Source of the DNA: an uncultured Bacilli bacterium
GTDB lineage: Bacteria > Bacillota_I > Bacilli_A > RF39 > UBA660
Assembly: GCA_934102055.1 (NCBI GenBank)
Contig: CAKOSE010000001.1
Span: 91,460-155,459 of the forward strand
Direction of reading: 5' to 3'
Length of the DNA: 64,000 nucleotides
Shown here: positions 45,501 to 53,684 of the stretch, in pieces
Position numbering within the stretch: position 1 is the stretch's first letter
Layout of the letters: the number at the start of each line of letters is the position of its first letter
Notes under the pieces: model-generated
Database searches by the model: none
The model's input: only the letters and a program-made list of their open reading frames with translations
What the model was told of the DNA's origin: nothing
Made by a program: the position numbers and the translations under genes

Positions 45501-46164
45501 CCTTTTCTTTATTGGCTAGATACTCTGTCATTCTTTGTTTATTGACCTCTCCCTTATAATTTTTATATACATCGGAGTTTTTCATATAATTGGCATTCAA
45601 TGCTGCGTTTTTCTTTGCAACTTCGCTGATTGGAGCTATTGCTTTTTTTATTTCATGTCCTGTTACTTTTTCTCTTTGTTTATCTAATTGTGTTTTTTCT
45701 CTTTTCACACTAGAAGGTAAATAATTCTTTTTACTGCCAAAATTTTCACTTACTGTTATATCTTGCATTTCAGTAGGTGTTAATATACCTTTTTCTTGTT
45801 TTTCTTGTTCTACTTTCTTTTTTAATTGTTCTACTTTTCTTTTTTGTCTTTCGTTTTCTTGTTGTGCTTGCATATTTTGAACAAGCTCTACAGGATTAGA
45901 CGTATTCGATGTTAAAGAACTTGTAGGTGCAATTATTTGTCTTGATACATCTCTAGTATTATTGTTTGCATAATCGATTGATGTTTGATCATTTGTTTTA
46001 ATACCACCTGTTGATATTTGTTCTTTTGAACTCGGAGCCAACATTTTATTTAATTTTTTATATGTAGAAGCAGAACCTTTAGACATTTGTGCTATTTGTT
46101 CATTTCTTCTTTGATCTAAAACCTCAAACGCTGACTTTGTCTTTTTTTTCTTTTTATTAGCCAC
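39547..46164 (-). CDS. Giant polyvalent virion protein with two HExxH metallopeptidase motifs
   Basis: This 2205-residue protein is the largest in the window. A basic, low-complexity N-terminus is followed by a hydrophobic stretch (about 285-345), coiled coils (about 460-620), a gluzincin-like motif HEITH at residues 703-707 with a downstream acidic DEVLADISGQ, and a second motif HEINH at 971-975 inside a domain like LPD23 (ITGWFKTKYGDWGTLISD, HDLLYKAYPELKN). Residues about 1510-1760 (ILTTWSPTFIITNPLKDI, then FLNASVQGFSKLIRNF) resemble LPD38. Polyvalent proteins are packaged and injected with phage DNA; the peptidases may cut host wall or host proteins. The location after the nozzle gene fits an ejected internal virion protein. 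Domain names are from memory of motifs. Confidence 0.78.
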   Translation of the reverse strand: MANKKKKKTKSAFEVLDQRRNEQIAQMSKGSASTYKKLNKMLAPSSKEQISTGGIKTNDQTSIDYANNNTRDVSRQIIAPTSSLTSNTSNPVELVQNMQAQQENERQKRKVEQLKKKVEQEKQEKGILTPTEMQDITVSENFGSKKNYLPSSVKREKTQLDKQREKVTGHEIKKAIAPISEVAKKNAALNANYMKNSDVYKNYKGEVNKQRMTEYLANKEKVDNEELDILDKINPFNAILSGLEKGLSPRSYKDENGNVVSLPSYTQLKTQKVAGNSGFIGKAYQGALESVGAMLPSLLTSAIPVAGTVLGPATTWATSFNSAQNDKLLEGYSQEEAEKYAIINATLETGLGKAMGGITKTLGGKSSPLSKNIKKLTDKVFKNKGASYFASHAVSELVEEEAQTLLDPINEHLTLGKYNSLGEALNSVELEDVGLTALSTLMTMGLTEGKTSYDISKLEKNINKVNKKYGTDFKLKDNKLYRENLVSEKEYNNRIQELEAKGTKLTKEEKSKIKKEIQEDLQNGNISIDTIESVFAENEYNKYKQEETKLNDLKKQIQKLDSKKISELTVKEYDELKAKKTTLEDQIKSLENSTSKQELQAKMSNVLRSDDSAIQKSYEKELKVKSFKDSAKQYWNESEDSKSAIDTIEKVIRDKNYNITLDPNIKTKTGKEVAGRITTNENGEVDIKLNPNSNRTVEFLLTHEITHAIETDKMKNLVMDYAKKNKKFDTALNELKKTYETEDVSDEVLADISGQLLGNQDFILNLSTKKPNIFKKMYDKIISITNKITGNSKEDLFIKDLKNKWEEAYRTQNNNLNKEEKYLTIGTKGAKKLSKESNTREYKNLYKNQKEAKNIHKESQQNLEDTNIKSKQITGWFKTKYGDWGTLISDKDAKLTKVLEQNKTYKLGDIFKHDLLYKAYPELKNLKIKTVDFGENVYAYGAYNPKALSKGIYLNNFWVKNQANYKGTLLHEINHYIQYKEHYNKHSRGTQIREKDRNSNLGEIISHESKIYSEFTQQELNDIILPELAKNNPNYKNIKQELLKYNDRNFRSKLKKERGIYDHENNEYTKNMENQKKKQTLPKITEKGETNTLKYDSELNNSSFSLDKNTKYSKENQTWQEHLEKNYKATGKRTNMADLRKNNSPNANTSNNTNKAIAPIRKDMKPYLEMGEIIKKDNDPNYVPKIPIAEPELKKNKIAPIVKKDSKLGQLKDKFEKGKHGLQYLVTNKNEAIDRFSDKVGNKNIKILADHVNNVQGEISTNINNAQIDNNGKKIGKSIVDIFEPARKEKLTDAFNDYLFNLSNISRHKQGKGSLMPLNESETLVKEYEKAYPQMKEWAKDVNNYNKNLLYKQAEAGLISKDTADYFNKKYSFYVPFIENIDTIRTNDTGKIITKSTVKTARGGSSKNLLAFEEAMIRQTQSAIANMRKNQLYNEIIDSIPEKTIDFESNTDPNISGNNLTTDKQNYLLSSYKNGKMQQAKIDKDLYEGLEDKIGKTIKEIEQKASLVTKPLQKISNVRRNILTTWSPTFIITNPLKDIQDAPLNSKYGASWLKNYPKAMKELTTGKGEHLEEFLNMYGQGNLWGGENVDSGVFNVSNIAKTNKRTPSNNKAVKISKAMVKKTTQLNEIMEMGPRYAEYLASLEHGTSQMEALYNAREVTTNFGRGGVITKALNRNGFTFLNASVQGFSKLIRNFSGENGAKGVISASAKAVALGVVPALFNALWFDDDDDYNDLPDYIKDNYYLFKTDDNDFIRIPKGRMISIFGSAARRTLERTEGKRNEMTLKEDIKSYGKNAWGQVGVGDLSSNNIFAPINQAAKNEAWYGGDIVSSRLQDKPAGDQYDSSIDKASIWIGKKLGISPYKVNYVIDQYSGGIGDMLLPVMTDEAQSDSNSIIGTALAPLRDKFTANSIIDNKNVSNFYTKNDQLKVIANGSKATNKDKLVNQYMKSVSSDMGALYQEMREVQENNKLSKSEKFKKALIIKEEINKLAKEGMNSYSKVENVDNYGIVGDREFYKWTNDEGEDVWSTPKDKDLETLNSLGLTVREKGTYYKTQSAMYGAWNKYDDYNVSKSHAIKSIIDSNLPDEAKYQLYNNSYSKDKINIAQTIGMDADTFLNYAKQDFKANKDKNGKSISGSKKRKVYNYLNKMNVNYEDRLILAKMQGYETEEGNAEIVNYLNESSVTPDEFEAILKQLKFTIKNGYVRW

Positions 46165-46172
46165 TTTATCAC

Positions 46173-47120
46173 CTACTTACCTATTACTTTTTTATAATCA
46201 CTTAACGACTGATAAAGATAAGGTGATTGCGCTTTAAGTTCTATCATTCTTCTGCTAAGTGCACTTGATTTTTTTGAACTGCTTTTTTTTGTTGTTTTTT
46301 TTGTCGTTTCCACACTGCTTTTTTTCTTAGATTTAGAAATTTTTGCACTTCCTCCTTTGCCAGATGATGAACGACTTGAATAACTTCTATATGAGCCTCC
46401 TCCACTACTACCACTACTTAAACTTAGTTTTTGCTTTTCTAGTTTTAAATTTGCATTAAATTCTCTTATTTGTTCTTTAAGTGCCTTTTCAGTATTTATT
46501 TGGCTTCTAACATCTTGCCATCTATTGTAATATCTATCTTTTACATCGTTTTGTGCTGTTAATTTCTTTTCAAGTAAAGTATTTTTATATTGAAAGCCTT
46601 CTAGTGCTAGCGACAATCTTTCTTTTAATGAGTTGTATGCTATTTCTGCTAACTTCGCTTTATTTTGAATTATTGCATCATTCATTTGATTGTCGTATTC
46701 AGTAATTATTCTATTGAAACTTTCTCGTGCTGTTGCTACTCTATTTTGATATGCTGTATACATTTGCACTTGAGAGCTTTCTGAGTATCCTGAATTAATC
46801 ATTTTAGCATTAGCCTCTGCATTTGCTCCATACTGATTGCTTTGTTTTTGCCAATCAGCATATGATGCTTTTTGCTCTTTTACATAATCTTGATTTGCCC
46901 ATTCTTTTTGCTGGTTAATTTTATCCATTGCTAACTTGTTTTGTTCATTTTGTATATCAGTTTGAGTTTTCTGATAATCCTTTACCGCATTGACTTGATC
47001 ATCGTAAAATTTATTACTGTTGTTAACCATTGAATCATATAATTTATTAACATTTTTTAAATCATTATTTTCCTGTTTTGTTATTTTTGTATATCTTGAG
47101 TCTTGTGCCAAACAAAACAC
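46173..47120 (-). CDS. Coiled-coil internal/ejection virion protein
   Basis: The 315-residue protein is nearly all helix and glutamine-rich (NKLYDSMVNNSNKFYDDQ, DYQKTQTDIQNEQNKLAMDK), followed by a Ser/Gly linker (SSGSSGGGSYRSYSSRSSS) and a Lys/Ser-rich C-terminus. Helical proteins at this place in P22-like genomes are ejection proteins that form a channel through the envelope. It sits directly between nozzle and giant polyvalent protein genes. The family is not certain. Confidence 0.6.
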   Translation of the reverse strand: MFCLAQDSRYTKITKQENNDLKNVNKLYDSMVNNSNKFYDDQVNAVKDYQKTQTDIQNEQNKLAMDKINQQKEWANQDYVKEQKASYADWQKQSNQYGANAEANAKMINSGYSESSQVQMYTAYQNRVATARESFNRIITEYDNQMNDAIIQNKAKLAEIAYNSLKERLSLALEGFQYKNTLLEKKLTAQNDVKDRYYNRWQDVRSQINTEKALKEQIREFNANLKLEKQKLSLSSGSSGGGSYRSYSSRSSSGKGGSAKISKSKKKSSVETTKKTTKKSSSKKSSALSRRMIELKAQSPYLYQSLSDYKKVIGK

Positions 47121-47124
47121 CTCC

Positions 47125-48813
47125 TTATCGTTTTATATAACTTCCTACATAGCTTTCTAATGTGCATGAATATAACTTAAATGGAAAAGTAGAAGTAAAT
47201 TTGATTTGTATAGCTTTCCACTTTTTCTTTTTGATTTTTGAAACAACATATCCTTTTGTATTTTCATATGTTTTTGTAAATTCATAATCGTTTTCATCTG
47301 TTTTTACATATACATCAATTGAACTACCTTCCATATCAATTACACAACCTCGTTTATTGGTGGTTTTTTGATATTGTGGTGCATTAAATTCATCGCTTAA
47401 TGTAGTCCAATATGAATTTATATTTGCATCATTTTTGGTAAGTTTGTATATGTTTTTACCACAACATAAATAAAGCACTCCATCTTTAACACGAGTACTT
47501 TGTATTTCTTCATCAAATTCCCAATAAAACCATTCATACTCTGTTGAATTATTTATTGTTGACATATTTTTGCTATCTGCCAAGAACACTCTATTTTTTA
47601 TTATTACAAGTAGATAACCTTTCCATTCTTCAAGTATCATATCTTTGTAGCCATCAGTTGTTAATAATTTTCCATCCACTAAAGAACTCCTATGCGCTAT
47701 TACTTGTTCTGTTGTTACATCACCCGATATTGCTTCCATTCCTCTGTCTGAAAAAAACACTATATCATCATTAAAGTTGATGCCTGCTCCTACGCAACCA
47801 GTACTGATACTTGAATGTGTAGGGGAATATATTTTTCCATAGTTTTCATCCAAAGTCGGATTGTGATAAAAAATAGTTGTGTCATTGTTGTTTGGTTCTT
47901 TCATAACCCATAACGCATTGTTGCCAGCTACAATTGACTTTATTTTTGCATCATCTACACCCTCAGTATAATAGTCATAATCGCTACAGTATGCTGGATT
48001 GTTTAAGCTAGAGTGCCATAACATATTAGGTTGTTCTGGATTACCAGCAAAAAACACTCTAGTATCAAATATTTGAGCTAAAGTGCATTTTTCTATCTTT
48101 TCTCTATTATTTGTTGTTTTCTTAAATTGTATTATTACATTATCTTCTCCAGTTGTTAAGGGTTCTGTTGGTGCTGTTTCAAATGTTATTGTTCCTGTTT
48201 CATAGTTAGTCGTAAACGCTGTTACTTCAGTATCATTTACCCATACTTTAGGAGTATATGTACTATCTAAATTTAAGGCATCTACCACATATTCGGTAGC
48301 TTTTCCATCTGCACAAAAGGAGTTCTTTCTAATATCTGTCAATAAATTAACATCTTCATATATAGTTCCTCCTCCAGAAGGTGCCTTACTTATTGTTGTA
48401 GTAGGAATATAGCCTTCAACTGGTTTTATGTCAGTACCATTATATTCAAGATAGTTTACTTCATCTTTTATATATAAAATATTATTAAAAACAAAAAAAA
48501 GGCTTTTATTATTAGCCATTTTTTCATATATAGCATTATCTTCATCATACAATTTGTTACCAACATGTACTATTTTATGCATAACTTTATTTATCTCATA
48601 AAAATATAAGCCATTTACATTACTCTCGTATTCTTTTACTAACTCAACATCTGGTCTTGTTTCTATTCCTTTGCCACTATCTGACTCATAATTTTTCCAC
48701 ATATTAAGTGCATCTGGCGAACGATAAAAAGACACTTCATCTGGTCTATTACTAAAATCTACACCTCTAAATTTGCTATAAATATGACTCGTAGGTGTTA
48801 TAGTTGTACTCAT
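47125..48813 (-). CDS. Tail nozzle/hub protein, P22 gp10-like
   Basis: The 562-residue beta-rich protein opens with FRGVDFSNRPDEVSFYRSPDALNMW and carries propeller-like repeats (FFSDRGMEAISGD, LLVIIKNRVFLAD, VLYLCCGKNIYKL). This pattern is found in the phage stabilisation/nozzle proteins that plug short tails. It starts four bases inside the end of the adaptor gene, matching the gp4-gp10 order of P22-like phages. Function is inferred from architecture and order. Confidence 0.7.
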   Translation of the reverse strand: MSTTITPTSHIYSKFRGVDFSNRPDEVSFYRSPDALNMWKNYESDSGKGIETRPDVELVKEYESNVNGLYFYEINKVMHKIVHVGNKLYDEDNAIYEKMANNKSLFFVFNNILYIKDEVNYLEYNGTDIKPVEGYIPTTTISKAPSGGGTIYEDVNLLTDIRKNSFCADGKATEYVVDALNLDSTYTPKVWVNDTEVTAFTTNYETGTITFETAPTEPLTTGEDNVIIQFKKTTNNREKIEKCTLAQIFDTRVFFAGNPEQPNMLWHSSLNNPAYCSDYDYYTEGVDDAKIKSIVAGNNALWVMKEPNNNDTTIFYHNPTLDENYGKIYSPTHSSISTGCVGAGINFNDDIVFFSDRGMEAISGDVTTEQVIAHRSSLVDGKLLTTDGYKDMILEEWKGYLLVIIKNRVFLADSKNMSTINNSTEYEWFYWEFDEEIQSTRVKDGVLYLCCGKNIYKLTKNDANINSYWTTLSDEFNAPQYQKTTNKRGCVIDMEGSSIDVYVKTDENDYEFTKTYENTKGYVVSKIKKKKWKAIQIKFTSTFPFKLYSCTLESYVGSYIKR

Positions 48814-49352
48814 ACATTAAACCCCTCTCCTAGTGATACAGAACCCATATTGTAGCGAGGATCTAATTCACTTAGTAATTGTTGGTATCTTGCTGTATAA
48901 ACTGCGCCATATTGACTTGAAACATCACTTTTAAGTAGGTCTCCTGCTACCCCATAAGGCATTATTTCAAGTACATCTCTTGATAATTCAAATTTAAAAT
49001 CATCTGGTGTATCATTAGTTATTTGAGTAGGATATTTAAAATAATATATCTTTGCTGTTCCACTTTCATTAAAGATAATTAAATCGTTCATTGTGTCATA
49101 ATCTACTCCACGAATATTGTATAACTGATACATATTACTATCTATTTTACTTAGAGTTGTTTCATCACCTTCATTTACTGCCATTGTCTTATTTGCAGGT
49201 ATCTTTTTTAACCTTGCTACTTCATTTTGTATTTGGTTAATTACTCCATTCATTTTCGTAGCTAAATCTTCATCTTCTGTTAAATCATCAGCTTCATCTG
49301 AATATTCTTCGATCATTGCATATACTTTTTGTTTCATTTCTTCGAGAGTCAT
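48810..49352 (-). CDS. Head-tail adaptor protein
   Basis: The 180-residue protein has a helical N-terminal half (MTLEEMKQKVYAMIEEYSD, MNGVINQIQNEVARL) and a beta-rich insertion, then DVLEIMPYGVAGDLLKSD and YQQLLSELDPRYN. Such a four-helix adaptor with the late (M)PYG(V)A motif is typical of gp4/gp6-like connector proteins that ring the portal. It overlaps the nozzle gene by four bases. Confidence 0.75.
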   Translation of the reverse strand: MTLEEMKQKVYAMIEEYSDEADDLTEDEDLATKMNGVINQIQNEVARLKKIPANKTMAVNEGDETTLSKIDSNMYQLYNIRGVDYDTMNDLIIFNESGTAKIYYFKYPTQITNDTPDDFKFELSRDVLEIMPYGVAGDLLKSDVSSQYGAVYTARYQQLLSELDPRYNMGSVSLGEGFNV

Positions 49353-49362
49353 GCCTTACACC

Positions 49363-49719
49363 TCATTTCTTAACTGGATTAATATCTGTATTATCCTTGT
49401 AAATGTTTTTTATATCTTTTATTTCTTCTTCTAAATCCTTTAATTTATACATTGATACATTTGGGATTATATAACCCATTTCTTCATTCCAAATAAGAAT
49501 TGTACCTTCTTTTAATTTTTCCGTTTGTGTACTTTTTAATGTACTTTCTATTCCGTTATATTCCCACGTTTTATTTATTTCAGTTGTAAGTACTAAATCT
49601 TTTAATGTTTGATGTACTTCCTTACTATCATTTGTTTCATCAAATTTCATGTCTTTTGTTACTGTTCTACCATAATATTGATTTAAACTTGGCTTCACTG
49701 TAAATAATTCATTATTCAT
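49363..49719 (-). CDS. Unassigned structural-region protein
   Basis: The 118-residue protein has a beta-rich centre (EYNGIESTLKST, TILIWNEEMGYIIP) and a C-terminal coiled coil (LKDLEEEIKDIKNIY). It lies between coat and adaptor genes behind a GGGAGG site, so it could be a head decoration or connector accessory protein. I do not recognise the family. Confidence 0.65.
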   Translation of the reverse strand: MNNELFTVKPSLNQYYGRTVTKDMKFDETNDSKEVHQTLKDLVLTTEINKTWEYNGIESTLKSTQTEKLKEGTILIWNEEMGYIIPNVSMYKLKDLEEEIKDIKNIYKDNTDINPVKK

Positions 49720-49776
49720 ATTTTTTCCTCCCTTTGCGTGTTTGTAGGAGTTGCACCCACTTATACTCTTAACACG

Positions 49777-49803
49777 ATAAAAAAGGACTATTTCTAGTCC
49801 CTT
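49777..49803 (-). terminator. Terminator after the coat protein gene
   Basis: An 8-bp stem with a four-base loop (49783-49790 with 49795-49802) is followed by six T on the minus strand. It would make coat mRNA more abundant than the downstream tail messages. Confidence 0.75.
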
Positions 49804-49806
49804 ATC

Positions 49807-50676
49807 TTATATAGCTGTTTTCATTACATAAATTTCTTTTGGTCTTACAATTTTTGCTCCGAATACATATAAACCTTTAACTGCATCAGTAAATGCATCT
49901 TCTGGTCTATAGTGTTCTACTTTTTCAATTTGTTCAGCAAACGCGATAGCTTTTTCTGTTCTTAGAATATTATAGCAAACATTATCTGCAGTATCAGATG
50001 ATTGTTTTTTTCCTGTTGGTAAAAGATTTTCAATACATACAAAAGCATTGTTGATTTTACCTACAGCACCCTTTTTAAGAATTTCAGGGTTATTTGTAGA
50101 TAACTCAGTTAATTGTTGTCTATAAGTTGTAAATACTTTTGGTGCTAATTCTAGATAGAATGTGTCTGATACTTTACAATCGTTACCGTATAAAGTAGCA
50201 AAACCATCTTCTACACTAGACATAGCATTTGTAGTTGAAAGTGTGATGACACTTGAACTCATTGACACTGTTGGAGCTGTTGCTTCAACGTCTTCTTTAA
50301 CGATCTTTGCTACATATTTATCCCCTTCTTCAGCTAAACCTTTCCCAGCGTCGTCAGTAAGTGCTTCCATTAATCCTGGAACTGATTGAGCCTTTACAAT
50401 GTCTTCAACTTCAACGTTAAAATATCTATATTGGTTAAGTTGTAATAGTTGTGAACTATCTGCTGCACTCTCACGAGTAATTGCTGTACCTGGTACATAT
50501 GTTCTTATTGTAGGTCTAGTTACAGATAATATTTTTACTTCTTTTGCGTTTTTGCTTTCCTTTTCATATTGAAAATTACAATGATTTCTAAGTGATGTAA
50601 TTTTATTTAATGAACGTAAAATTGATTTTGACCAAATTGTTTGTTGAAAATGTGCTACAGTATTTGCTACTGCCAT
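49807..50676 (-). CDS. Major capsid (coat) protein
   Basis: The 289-residue protein starts MAVANTVAHFQQTIWSKSIL and continues with TSLRNHCNFQYEKES, VTRPTIRTYVPG, QYRYFNVEVEDIVKAQ and a C-terminal FAEQIEKVEHYRPEDAFTDAVKGLYVFGAKIVRP. The order terminase-portal-scaffold-coat and the terminal 'kGLYVFGakIVRP' pattern are typical of HK97-fold coat proteins of P22/N4-like phages. It is bracketed by its own terminator downstream. Confidence 0.88.
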   Translation of the reverse strand: MAVANTVAHFQQTIWSKSILRSLNKITSLRNHCNFQYEKESKNAKEVKILSVTRPTIRTYVPGTAITRESAADSSQLLQLNQYRYFNVEVEDIVKAQSVPGLMEALTDDAGKGLAEEGDKYVAKIVKEDVEATAPTVSMSSSVITLSTTNAMSSVEDGFATLYGNDCKVSDTFYLELAPKVFTTYRQQLTELSTNNPEILKKGAVGKINNAFVCIENLLPTGKKQSSDTADNVCYNILRTEKAIAFAEQIEKVEHYRPEDAFTDAVKGLYVFGAKIVRPKEIYVMKTAI

Positions 50677-50706
50677 ATTTAATTCCTCCCTTTATTTAAA
50701 TAGGAA

Positions 50707-51564
50707 TTATGCACGACCAGTCATTGAGTTTCTTACTGCCTCCCAAATTTTAGGATCATCTAGTTCCTCATCAGTTAATTTACTTATTTCTTCCTCTGAG
50801 TAATAATCTTTAACCTTGCTAACAGGTCCTGATTTCATACTTCCCATTTGTTTCACTTGTTTTTTTGGTTTTAATTTAAGGAACATTTCATATTTTTCTT
50901 TAATTGGCAAATCAGGATTTAATTTATTAGAAAATTCTTTAAATTCTTCTGAACTTAATTCATCTTTATTTATTCCTAAAGAAAGTACTGCTTTCTCTTC
51001 TTCAAGTGTCTTTCTTCTATCTGCTAATTTAGAGAAGATAATCTTGTCCCTTTCTGACATGTTTTCGAATCCTATTTTTGCTAACTCATCAACTTCATCT
51101 GCTATTTCTTCGTAAGTACTAGATTCAATAAATTCATTAGCTTCTGCATTAGCAAGTAGTCTTATATCATCGTTGCTATATTTAGGACTATTAGGTATGT
51201 CAACACCTTCATTTTCGTAGTATTCAGCAAGTTTTTCGGTAGCATCGTTTAAATCAGATGTATTTAAGCCTGCTTTAACTACTGTTTCAAGTCTTGAATA
51301 CTTTTCATCGTATTCACGTCTTAATTTACGTTCTAAGCGTTTTTTGTATCTTTGTTTAATACCATCGACTTCTTCGCTTGTGAACATTTTTTCAATCTGT
51401 TTTTCTTCTTCATCTTCAATATTTTCTGGATTATTGTCTTCTTCAACTATTTCCTCAATATCTTCTGAATCTTCTAACTGATTAGTATCAACCATTTCTT
51501 CTGCAGTTTGTTCTTCTGCATTTTCAGTAACTTCTGTTACATCATTTTTGTTTTCTTCAAACAT
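50707..51564 (-). CDS. Scaffolding protein
   Basis: The 285-residue protein has a very acidic N-terminus (many E and D in residues 1-60), a basic coiled coil (YKKRLERKLRREYDEKYS) and further helical segments ending in a basic region and a short acidic tail. This charge pattern and location between portal and coat genes match capsid scaffolds, which guide procapsid assembly and then leave or are cleaved. Confidence 0.82.
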   Translation of the reverse strand: MFEENKNDVTEVTENAEEQTAEEMVDTNQLEDSEDIEEIVEEDNNPENIEDEEEKQIEKMFTSEEVDGIKQRYKKRLERKLRREYDEKYSRLETVVKAGLNTSDLNDATEKLAEYYENEGVDIPNSPKYSNDDIRLLANAEANEFIESSTYEEIADEVDELAKIGFENMSERDKIIFSKLADRRKTLEEEKAVLSLGINKDELSSEEFKEFSNKLNPDLPIKEKYEMFLKLKPKKQVKQMGSMKSGPVSKVKDYYSEEEISKLTDEELDDPKIWEAVRNSMTGRA

Positions 51565-51637
51565 AAATTCCTCCTATTTGTTTGGGTTTGCTTCCCTTTT
51601 TCCATAAAGTTTAACGTCATTAATGCTTGGACTAACA

Positions 51638-51655
51638 TTAGTCGTATCCGACTAA
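51638..51655 (-). other. 7-bp GATA-loop hairpin between portal and scaffold genes
   Basis: TTAGTCG and CGACTAA form a perfect stem (51638-51644 with 51649-51655) around a GATA loop on the minus strand. It lies in the 136-base gap after the portal terminator and may be a processing site, a 5' stabiliser of scaffold/coat mRNA, or part of a larger element. Confidence 0.5.
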
Positions 51656-51687
51656 AGAATCCTTTTCTACTCTTGGTAGATAGGTAT

Positions 51688-51710
51688 ATAAAAAAGCCCA
51701 TTACTGAGCT
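51688..51710 (-). terminator. Terminator at the portal gene stop
   Basis: AGCTCA/TGGGCT pair across a GTAA loop (51695-51700 with 51705-51710, with one wobble pair), followed by a T run on the minus strand. The portal stop codon is within the loop. Confidence 0.65.
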
Positions 51711-53410
51711 TGATTATCATTTATTTGTTCTTGTGCGTTATTTATCATTTCTGCTTGACCATCTGGATCATTTGATATGAATTGATTAGCTCTTTCTTGC
51801 ATCATCTGAGCTTCCATTTGGTATTGCATTATCTTTTGTTGTTCTTTATCAACTTTGTCGCAAATTTCTAATATCTTTTGTTTAGGCATTGTTGCATCAT
51901 CTGGTAGTGCTTCTGCGTACAATCTTGTTTCTGATATTTTTTGTGCATTAAAAGCTCCTAATTTATACATGTTTTCTAGACTTAATTCTTGAGCATACTT
52001 ATCATATGGACTTCTAGAAGTAATATCTAGTTTTACACTTGCCTTTAAATTTTCTAAAACTGTTGCAGGAACTTCTACTAAATTAATTGTTTTTTCTCCA
52101 GTTTGTTCATCTGTGTTCTCTTCCTCTAGTTTCATTCCATCTGGCGTATATACAGTCCACATATCTAGCCATATTCTAGCAACATTTTCTATACATTGTC
52201 TCAAATTAATACTTTGTTTAGTCATTGGTTGTTGTGACGCTTGTTGTATTGCTAATATCGCCTTTCCAGAGGCAACTTCAGGGTTTATATTGCCCGTTGC
52301 TACATCACTAGCATTTCTTAGTTCTCTAGTAATTGAAATCAAATCATTTATCAATTTACTAACATCTGTCGACATTGTTGCTGGTTGAATATAAGTAAAT
52401 ATCTTGTGAACATCATCAACACTAGCACCACCTTTTGTTTTTATTACTCCGCCTATTTGATTAAGCGCTCCTGGATTGGCTATCTTTTCCATGTTGGCTA
52501 CTTTTTGAGCATAAGCACATTGTTTTACACTAAGTACCATTCGAGCAAGTGTCTTATTAAGCTCTAACTGGTTAGGTATTAAGTTTCTTACTTCTCCTTC
52601 TCCTCGAGACCAACCTTTCTTTTGACTCCAGATAAAATGTTCAAGCGGATACAAATGTAAGCCACTGTTATTTTTCTTAACTATTTCTAAATATTTAGTT
52701 GATGTTTGAAACCATACATTACCTTTTTCTTTCCACATTTTAGTGACTACAGTACACATGTCATCTTTCTCTAATTTGGCTTCGTCTCCTGGTTGTTCTA
52801 AAGTGTCATTATCTCCAATTATATATTTTAGATTTTCTTCACTAACACCCTCTTTGAAGGCTATTTCTTGTACTTCTGACACAGGTTTTCTTCTGCTTAC
52901 CAAAATATAAGGCTGGCTTTGTATATCATCACTTTGTTCATTACCATAATGTACATCTTGTTTATTTATAAGTTCTGTTACTGGAGACTCTGTTTCTTTA
53001 TCATAATCAACATAAAAGATGCCTTCATCATTTATTGCGGCATCCTCTGATAACTGTCTTATTTTTACATCTAATTGATCCTTTTCAAATACTTTACTTG
53101 CTTTTCTATTTAGTAATTCACATGTCCTTTCTGCTATTGGTCTGAATTCTTTGTTTTCGTAATTCTCGCTAGAAAAGTTTATTCCATATAGATTTTGATT
53201 AACTGTAGACACTTTGTAATTAATTATTGTTTCTATAAAGTTATATTGTACTTGGGCTATTTCTGCTACAGAGGCACCTTCCCACTGGTTCCCATTATAA
53301 AACCTATAATTGACATCTGTGTCTCTATAAACATTTTTCATTCTAAGGTAATTTTTTCCTTTAGTGAATAAGTTCCAGACATCTGTTGTCTTTAATTCTT
53401 CTATGTCCAT
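51701..53410 (-). CDS. Portal protein
   Basis: The 569-residue protein forms the dodecameric DNA channel of the head. It begins DVWNLFTKGKNYLRMKNVYRDTDVNYRFYNGNQWEG and has the family's FAxxAxxDGEG-type region as LSEDAAINDEGIFYVDYD, then RELRNASDVATGNINPEVASGKAILAIQQ, and ends with a Gln/Asn-rich tail. Location directly after terminase genes supports the call. Confidence 0.9.
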   Translation of the reverse strand: MDIEELKTTDVWNLFTKGKNYLRMKNVYRDTDVNYRFYNGNQWEGASVAEIAQVQYNFIETIINYKVSTVNQNLYGINFSSENYENKEFRPIAERTCELLNRKASKVFEKDQLDVKIRQLSEDAAINDEGIFYVDYDKETESPVTELINKQDVHYGNEQSDDIQSQPYILVSRRKPVSEVQEIAFKEGVSEENLKYIIGDNDTLEQPGDEAKLEKDDMCTVVTKMWKEKGNVWFQTSTKYLEIVKKNNSGLHLYPLEHFIWSQKKGWSRGEGEVRNLIPNQLELNKTLARMVLSVKQCAYAQKVANMEKIANPGALNQIGGVIKTKGGASVDDVHKIFTYIQPATMSTDVSKLINDLISITRELRNASDVATGNINPEVASGKAILAIQQASQQPMTKQSINLRQCIENVARIWLDMWTVYTPDGMKLEEENTDEQTGEKTINLVEVPATVLENLKASVKLDITSRSPYDKYAQELSLENMYKLGAFNAQKISETRLYAEALPDDATMPKQKILEICDKVDKEQQKIMQYQMEAQMMQERANQFISNDPDGQAEMINNAQEQINDNQAQ

Positions 53411-53420
53411 ATTTTGCCTC

Positions 53421-53684
53421 CTAACTTGGTATATCTATCTGTCCTATAGATGTTCCATCATAAACATCTATATTGTGAGCGATAGCATCTAATCTTTCTT
53501 GTGCCTTATTTGTTTCTTTTCTTTCATTAAAACTTTGGATGTCCTCTCTTACACTTTTAACAAGATTAGGTATTTCTATTTTTTCTCCCTTAACTACTTG
53601 TTGTCCTACCTTCGCTCCAATAAAAAAGCATGCTACATTTAGCACACCTATTGCGATGATTAACATTATTACTGACCATTCCAT
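53421..53684 (-). CDS. Small membrane-anchored phage protein
   Basis: The 87-residue protein has one N-terminal membrane helix (VIMLIIAIGVLNVACFFIGA) followed by a charged region of about 55 residues (VREDIQSFNERKETNKAQERL). It lies between terminase and portal genes and overlaps the previous small gene by one base. Function is unknown. Confidence 0.72.
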   Translation of the reverse strand: MEWSVIMLIIAIGVLNVACFFIGAKVGQQVVKGEKIEIPNLVKSVREDIQSFNERKETNKAQERLDAIAHNIDVYDGTSIGQIDIPS

